Shown here piece by piece: positions 57,729-64,000 of a DNA stretch of 64,000 bases. The stretch covers positions 111,207,120-111,271,119 of the forward strand of contig NC_039362.1 in assembly GCF_003573695.1 (NCBI RefSeq). Reading direction: 5' to 3'. Numbering within the stretch: the first letter of the stretch is position 1; each line of letters starts with the position of its first letter. The DNA is from Papaver somniferum. Taxonomy: Eukaryota; Streptophyta; Magnoliopsida; Ranunculales; Papaveraceae. The notes below the pieces were generated by a model. That model saw nothing but the letters and a program-made list of their open reading frames with translations. It was not told the origin of the DNA and did no database searches. The position numbers were made by a program, and so were the translations under genes.

Positions 57729-60700
57729 TTAATGAACCAGAACAACACCAATAGACTGCCGCAAGTTTTGAAACGTAGCAGTGTCTAATGGTTTGGTAAG
57801 AATATCAGCCAGTTGTTGTTCGGAAGGCACAAATTCCATACTTATGATACCATTTTCATAGAGATCACGAATAAAATGGTACCTTATGTCAATGTGCTTT
57901 GTTCTTGAGTGCTCAACAGGATTCTCAGTGATTCGAATCGCACTAGAGTTATCACAAAAGATCTTCATTATTCCAGTATCAACTCCATAATCATCTAGCA
58001 TTTGTTTCATCCATAAGAGTTGAGTACAACATGATCCAGCAGCAATATATTATGCCTCACATGTAGACAGGGATTGAGAATTTTGTTTCTTCTTATGCCA
58101 AGCAACAAGATTTAGTCCTACATAGTAGAAACCCCCTGATGTAGTTTTTCTGTCTTCTACACATCCTGCCCAATCAACATCAGAATAAGCCGAAAGATCA
58201 GTGTTAGTATCAAAAGTATAAGATAAACCATACCCGACAATGTGATTTATAGATCGAATGATCCTTTTTGCAGCTGCAAGATGAGATTCCTTTGGATTCG
58301 CCTGAAACCTGGCACAACAACCAACACTGAAAGATTATCAGGTCTAGTAGCTGTAAGATACAAGAGGCTACCAATAATAGATCGATACAACTTTTGATCC
58401 ACTTTTGCTCCTTTATCGTCTCTATGTAATTCACCAGTAGTGGGCATAGGTGTTAATTTTGGAGAAGACTTATTCAGGACGAACCTTGTCACAAGGTCAC
58501 GAGCATACTTCTCTTGGGATAAGTAAATTCCATCCTTATGTTGTTGAATTTGTAATCCTAAGAAGAATTTTAATTCACCAACATTGCTCATTTCAAATTC
58601 GTTAGTAAGAGAGACTTGGAAGTCCTTTGCAAATTTTTCAGAAGTTAATCCATAGATGATATCATCTACATAGATTTGAGAAATAACCACATCTTTCCCA
58701 CTCCATTTGGTAAATAAGGTTTTATCAGCTACGCCTCTTGAAAAACCTTTTCTAATGAGAGAAGTGGTAAGTTTTTCAAACCAGGCTCTAGGTGCTTGTT
58801 TCAACCCATACAACGCCTTTTTGAGTTTTAGCACATGATCTAGGAAATCAGGATTTTCAAACCCCTTAGGTTGAGCGACATAGACTTCCTCCTTCAAAAT
58901 TCCGTTCAGGAATGCGGATTTTATATCCTTCTTGAAACAGTTTAACCTTAAGAAAACAAGCATGAGCTAACAAAATACGAACGGACTCAAGGAGTGTCAC
59001 AGGAGTGAAGGTCTCATAAAAGTCAATTCCTTCAATCTGTGAATATCCTTGAGCGACAAGTCTAGCTTTGTTTCTGACAATCGTGCCAAATTCATCAGAC
59101 TTATTCTTGAATATCCATTTGGTACCCACAATATTGATATTGCAGGGACAAGGTACAAGTTCCCACACTTCTTGTCTTTAAAATTGATTTAGCTCTTCAT
59201 GCATTGCATTCACCCAAAAGGGATCGTTCAGAGCTTCATCAATATTCCTTGGTTCTACTTGCGAAAGATAACAACCAAAATTGCACATATTTTGAAGTTG
59301 TCCTCTAGTTTCGGATATAGAATCTCTTCCTCCAATAATACTGTTGGGATCATGATTCCTTTGAACCCAGAGATGACGCGGAGGGACGCGTTCTTGTTCG
59401 TCAGAAATGCCTTGATCAGTGCTCTTCTCCTCGTCACTAGAAATGTCAGGATCAGTAACATTTGGGATGACTTCAACTGATTCTGGAATTTCTTTGAATT
59501 TCTCAATTGTCTCAGTTGGAGGCAATTCAGCATGAGGATTATCATGACGAAAGTTACTAATGTCGTCGATGATAACATTAGCAGAGTCCATCATGACTTG
59601 TGTTCTGAGATTAAACACTCAAAAACCACGACTATCAGAAGCATAGCCAAGAAAGATACCTTCATCACTTTTGGTGTCGAATTTCCCTCTCTGTTATCGA
59701 TCTTTCAGAATATAACACTTACTCCCGAACACCCTGAGATAGTGTAGGTTTGGTTTCCTTCCGTACCACAACTCATAAGGAGTATTAAGGGTTTTAGACC
59801 GTTAATACACACGGTTGATCAAATAGCATGCTGTAAAAACAGCTTCTCCCCAAAATCTCAATGGTAAGTTTTTGTTATGGAGCATTACACTGGCCAATTC
59901 CTGAATATTCCTATTCTTTCTTTCATCAACTCCATTAGATTGAGGAGTAATAGGTGGAGAGTATTGTTGAATGATCCCCAGTTCGTCACAAAATTCAAAT
60001 ACCTTGGTGTCTTTGAATTCAGTTCCACGATCGCTTCTAATTTTCTTTAGTTTGCGACCTAGTTCGTTCTAGATCCTTTTAACAATAATCTTGAATTCAC
60101 CAAGAGTTTCATTCTTATGAGATAGAAATGCAACCCGAGTGAATCTTGTGTAATCATCTATCATAACTAAAGCATACTTCTTACCAGCAACAGTGGGTTG
60201 TTGAATTGGTCCAAAGAGGTCCATATGAATTAAATCAAGTGGAGCTTTAGTGAGAATATCTCGAGATGATTTGTGGTGAAATTTCGTTTGCTTACCCTTC
60301 TGACAGGCACCACATACACCTTCAATCTTTGTATTGATTTTAGGAATGTCTCTAACAAGTTCTTTGTTAATGATCTTAGTTAGAAGACGATAATTGATGT
60401 GACCAAAACACTCATGCCAAAGATGTGTAGATTCCACCTTAGTCAAATTGCACTGATTGCTAAACTGAGTATCTAGTAGATAACAGTTGTTTTTGCCACG
60501 AGTCCCTTGAAAAATTACTTTCCCGGTTTTGTTTACAATGTCACATCCATTTGCATTGAAGACAACTCGATGGCATTTGTCACAAATCTGACTAATAGAA
60601 AGAAGATTAGCAGTCATACCTTTTACGTATACCACGTCATGGATTTCTGGAACACCGGGCAGTTTGATCGTTCCCTTCTTACTGATGTAGCAACAACTCC

Positions 60701-61250
60701 CATCTCCAAATGTTACAGGTCCTCCTTCATAGTCAATATATGAAACAAACCATGTGAGATCGTTTGTCATATGTATACTACATCCACTATCAAGAAACCA
60801 TTGAAAAGGAGACGCAGATCTTAAAGCAAAGGCACCCATACTATTAGTACTTCTCTGTTTAGAGTTTCCTGATGATTTTGTATGTCCTTTCAGAGTAACA
60901 AAACGTCGTTTAGTTTTTTTACAAAGATTGCTTGCAACATTCAGACTCTTTTGAAATGACATACAAACTTGTTGAAGATGATTGGAAGAATCACAACAAC
61001 AATATGAGCCAAAGCATTGAAGTTTGTCTGAGTGGTTCCTAGTCATATCAGTTTTCACAACAACCGGTCGTTGAATACTATCTGATTTACTCGATATCAA
61101 ATCCTTAAGAATTGCAATTTCGGTAACAAGATCAGAGTTGATCCGGACTTGTTCATCCAACCCATTTTGAAGAGTAACCAGTTTATCAGACTTTTTTCTA
61201 CGATTGGTTTTTAAACCTGGTGAAGCGTCAATTGAGACTTTATGGTCCAT
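57729..61250 (-). pseudogene. C2 Copia polyprotein: short gag remnant, protease, integrase, RT, RNase H (broken)
   Basis: ATG at 61250 (MDHKVSIDASPG), 67 bp from the LTR. About 150 residues of charged gag-like sequence come first, without gag domain or zinc knuckle. Protease: FQWFLDSGCSIHMTND. GAG-pre-integrase and zinc binding: HLWHECFGHINYRLL and CGACQKGKQ. Integrase core: LIHMDLFGP, IDDYTRFT, RSDRGTEF and GVDERKNR, so D, D and E are all present. [36 protein letters not shown], and YVDD at 58672-58661. RNase H: KIFCDNSSAI and RTKHIDIRYHFIRD. Damage: TAG near 60069, further in-frame stops near 59810, 59695, 59620, 59175 and 58052, and frameshifts near 58950 and 58250-58330. It is the only pol in the window and is not functional as it stands. 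Confidence 0.92.
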
Positions 61251-61299
61251 ATAGTCAGATCGCTACAAACACAAACTTTTGAGGTCTTGAACTTGTTTG

Positions 61300-61314
61300 C
61301 CTGCTCTGATACCA
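61300..61314 (-). promoter_or_regulatory. C2 primer-binding site
   Basis: TGGTATCAGAGCAGG on the - strand, two bases from the 5' LTR end. Confidence 0.9.
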
Positions 61315-61316
61315 AT

Positions 61317-62905
61317 TGAAAAAGCGGGGGTCTAACAACACCACCCAATATTTCACTTAGCAATCTGTATGGACAAACTCGAATATACTTTTAAGAGAAT
61401 CAACAAGACTCAATCAATTAAAAGTATATCAACGAGTTTATATATCTCTCTTGATTTGATTTACTCAAGAAGGAACTGCGAGTTTTAATCAAATACAAGG
61501 AATAACTCGGATGGTACCAAAGACCAATATTCGAGGATCAATCAATGACAATCAACAACCAAAGGTTGGACTACTCTAATTGATGATCTAACGCACAACC
61601 TGTATTATTTCAATTATAAAGATAAAACAATATCATGCGGAAACTGAAATAACACAGACACCAGAAATTTTGTTAACGAGAAAACCACAAATGCAGAAAA
61701 ACCCCGGGACCTAGTCCAGATTGAACGCACAATGTATTAAGCCGCTACAGACACTAGCCTACTCCAAGCTAACTTCGGACTTGACTTTAGTTGAACCCCA
61801 ATCAGTCTCCCACTGATCCAAGGTACAGTTGTACTCCTTACGCCTCTGATCCCAGCAGGATACTGCCAACTTGATTCCCTTAGCTGATCTCACCCAAAAC
61901 TAAGAATTGCTACGACCGAAAGTCGAAGACTTGATGACAAACAAATCTGTCTCACACAGACAAGTCAATCGAAGGATTAATCTGTCTCCCACAGATAAAC
62001 CCTAAAAGGTATTGTTCCATCTTTTGATATCAATTAAGGTGAACATGAACCAATTGATAATCCGGTCTTATATTCCCGAAGAACAGCATAGAGTTATCAA
62101 TCACCTCACAACAATATTAATCGTATGGTAGCAAAACAAGATGTTGCAGAATCACAAATGATGAGACGAAGATGTTTGTGATTACTTTTTATATCTTGCC
62201 TATCGGAGATATCAATCTCAAGACAATCAATATGATTTTACTCGTACGATAGAAGATGCAAGATCAAATCACACAACTACGATAAAGTAGTATCGGTCTA
62301 GCTTCACAATCCCAATGAAGTCTTTAAGTCGTTAACCTGGTTTTAGAAGAAGAAAACCAAAGGTTAAAGGAGAACCGACTCTAGCACGCAAACTAGTATC
62401 ACACGTAAGGTGTGGGGATTAGTTTTGCATTGATGCTAGATGTCCCCTTATATAGTCTTTCAAATCAGGGTTTGCCATTAAGTTACCTTGGTAACAAAGC
62501 AATCAATATCCACCGTTAGATGAAAACCTGATTTAGATTCAGGCTAATATTTCTCAACCGTTAGATCGAAAACTTAGCTTGTTATACACAATTGAAATGC
62601 ACGCTTCTGGGTTTGTTAACTGTACCCAAACGTATGCACTTGTTGGTTCAATAATAGTTAACTAAAAGGTTAGCCATATGAGCATTTCATATCAACCATG
62701 TTCTTCTTCACCATAACTAGTTCACGTGACTCAAATGAACTAGTTAGAGAGTTGTTCAATTGTAAAGAATTCTAATGTAACTACACAAGACACAACTGAA
62801 GCAAAGATTATTTGATTCTCTCGAATCGGTTCATGAACTTTTATAGCCACGGTTTGCAAACTGCAATCCTTAGTCTTTTTAAGTTTAAGTTCAGAAATCA
62901 TCTTC

Positions 62906-62973
<68 letters not shown>

Positions 62974-63773
62974 TTCTTAAGTTCGCAGACTTGGTTCGCG
63001 GACTTAAGTTACCGGGCAGAGTTTACAAACTCCAGCAGAAATTCTCGGGATGAGAACTTCGCCGGTTCGCGGACTGAGTTCGTGGACTTAGCTTCATGCA
63101 CTAGTTTGTCAACTCCAGCAGAAATTCTTGGGTTTGAGAACTTCGGGAGTTCGCGGACTTGGCTCACGCCATTCTTCCGGTTCTCTTGATCAACAAATTC
63201 GCAAACTTTGGTTCAAGGAATAGGACTTATACATAAATGTGTTTCCACAATAATTCTTATGTCCACATTGGTTATGTAATCTAAACTCTTATTCCAATCA
63301 TTGAAACATTCTTCGTCAAAGCAATTTTCAAAGTGATTGAAACATATCATGACTTTTGTCACTAGGTAAAGATAAACTTGGTCGAAGCGAAATCTTACCA
63401 ACACATATTTAAAGATACAGATAGGCGAGGTATACTCGGCTCGAAATACCAACTGTGTATAATCAATGTCTATATATAGCATACGACTTTTTGTCTCAAG
63501 AAGTAGGAGATATAATAGATAGACTTTTGAGTGATAGATAAGTTCAAGTCTTCACATACCTTTTTGTCTAGAAGTTCCACCGGTTCCTTGAGTAGTTCTT
63601 CTTCTTGTATGATGAATCTCCATGAAGTCCTTGAGCTCAATTACACTTTCTATCCTAGTCCGAGACTTAGCTATAGTAGACAAGGAATCAAGACTTATAG
63701 TTTTGATCACTAACATTGACAAACATGCTTGAGATAGCAACGCATGCGAGTTCGACCGAGCAATGCTCTAACA
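61317..63773 (-). repeat. C2 5' LTR
   Basis: 2457 bp, TGTTAGAGCA (63773) to CTTTTTCA (61317). Contains a long TA microsatellite that the other LTR lacks. Confidence 0.9.
62909..62970. repeat. (TA)n microsatellite, about 31 units
   Basis: Uninterrupted TA dinucleotides. The matching place in the C2 3' LTR (around 56045) has only ATATATA. It therefore expanded after insertion. Confidence 0.95.
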
Positions 63774-63778
63774 TAAAG
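63774..63778 (+). repeat. C2 target site duplication, right
   Basis: TAAAG, compared with GAAAG on the left. Confidence 0.7.
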
Positions 63779-64000
63779 TGTCAGGAAAGGACGGACGGTT
63801 AAGAACAATGAGAGTAGTGGGTGAAAGTGTGACCAGTTTTCCCTCGTAATGGAAACGTGGTGATCACCACTTTTTACACAACCCCACTTCTCCACTGCTT
63901 AATCACCTCCTCTTCCTACGAGATCAAGGTGTACTCGAACATGACTTGTATAAATAGAATTTCAACCTATTTCAAAAAACAACACAAGTGTGATCAACAC
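63779..64000 (+). repeat. G3 3' LTR, second part (runs off the window)
   Basis: Continues the LTR after C2 (TGTCAGGAAAGGACGG, as at 33358). Includes a TATA box, TATAAATAG, at 63949-63957, not present in the left LTR because of the deletion at the C1 junction. Confidence 0.85.

Larger units (their letters stand above)
54454..63773 (-). mobile_element. C2: Sirevirus-like Copia element with decayed pol
   Basis: On the - strand: 5' LTR 63773-61317, PBS 61314-61300, gag-remnant plus pol 61250-57729, 3' noncoding 57728-56882, PPT 56893-56884, 3' LTR 56881-54454. 9320 bp in all. LTRs differ by very roughly 8% over the first 260 bp. The target duplication GAAAG/TAAAG supports a single insertion event into the G3 LTR. 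Confidence 0.92.
31777..64000 (+). mobile_element. G3: Tat-like Gypsy element split by C1 and C2
   Basis: 5' LTR pieces 31777-33449 and 47905-47956, PBS 47959, broken polyprotein 48034-50771, antisense remnant 51576-52418, PPT 52818-52827, 3' LTR pieces 52833-54453 and 63779-64000 (continues beyond the window). Left flank CCTAG. Two - strand Sireviruses sit in the two LTRs, 92 bp apart in LTR coordinates. Like G1, it lacks RT, RNase H and the integrase core. Confidence 0.85.

Noticed and set aside
62812..63189. ORF containing an Ile-Tyr repeat
   Set aside because: Translation of the TA microsatellite within the C2 LTR.

Overview
This is a plant nuclear sequence, most likely from a large-genome eudicot; I cannot name the species. 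No host gene, tRNA, rRNA or CRISPR array is visible. Nearly all 64 kb is accounted for by LTR retrotransposons inserted into, or recombined with, one another. They fall into three groups: Tat-like Ty3/Gypsy elements on the + strand (G1, G2, G3), Sirevirus-like Ty1/Copia elements (C0, C1, C2, C3 on the - strand and C4 on the + strand), and one short gag-only Gypsy element (R1, TR-GAG type, + strand).

Layout. 1-3103: Sirevirus remains C0 (LTR start, 3' noncoding region with repeated polypurine tracts, a broken accessory ORF, an LTR fragment). 3104-18344: G1, a 15.2-kb Gypsy element with 3.6-kb LTRs. 18345-25155: G2, a 5'-truncated Gypsy element with a 2.1-kb 3' LTR. 25156-26770: Sirevirus 3' end C3. 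27132-31776: C4, a + strand Sirevirus with a 2.47-kb LTR and a gag-like gene but no pol. 31777-64000: G3, a Gypsy element whose two LTRs are each split by a - strand Sirevirus: C1 (33450-47904, itself carrying R1 at 36017-41923) and C2 (54454-63773, the only element here with recognisable integrase, RT and RNase H). R1 has a perfect 5-bp target duplication (GGTTC) and LTRs differing at only 4 of 1088 positions, so it is the youngest insertion.

Most interesting content. G1 and G3 keep gag, a protease-like segment and the C-terminal tail of the polyprotein, but RT, RNase H and the integrase core are missing between protease and tail. Between that truncated polyprotein and the 3' LTR, G1 and G2 carry an antisense gene for a plant mobile domain (PMD, 'aminotransferase-like') protein. 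It is built like a real gene: a TATA box 260-290 bp inside the 3' LTR, a GC-rich 5' leader, a 0.9-kb leader intron, a long PMD exon, phase-0 introns and a C-terminal exon ending in a coiled coil. In G2 the predicted coding sequence is open for 891 codons once one 86-bp intron is removed, although G2's gag is broken. In G1 the same gene has two nonsense codons and a frameshift, and has three introns that G2 lacks. G3 keeps only a PMD-less remnant.

How the parts may work together (inference). G1, G2 and G3 look like non-autonomous Tat elements that need an autonomous relative for RT and integrase, while carrying a host-derived or element-adapted PMD gene as antisense cargo. C1 and C4 look like non-autonomous Sireviruses sharing LTR, primer-binding site and start-codon position with the pol-bearing C2. 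Reading frames in all except the G2 antisense gene and a few small ORFs are damaged.
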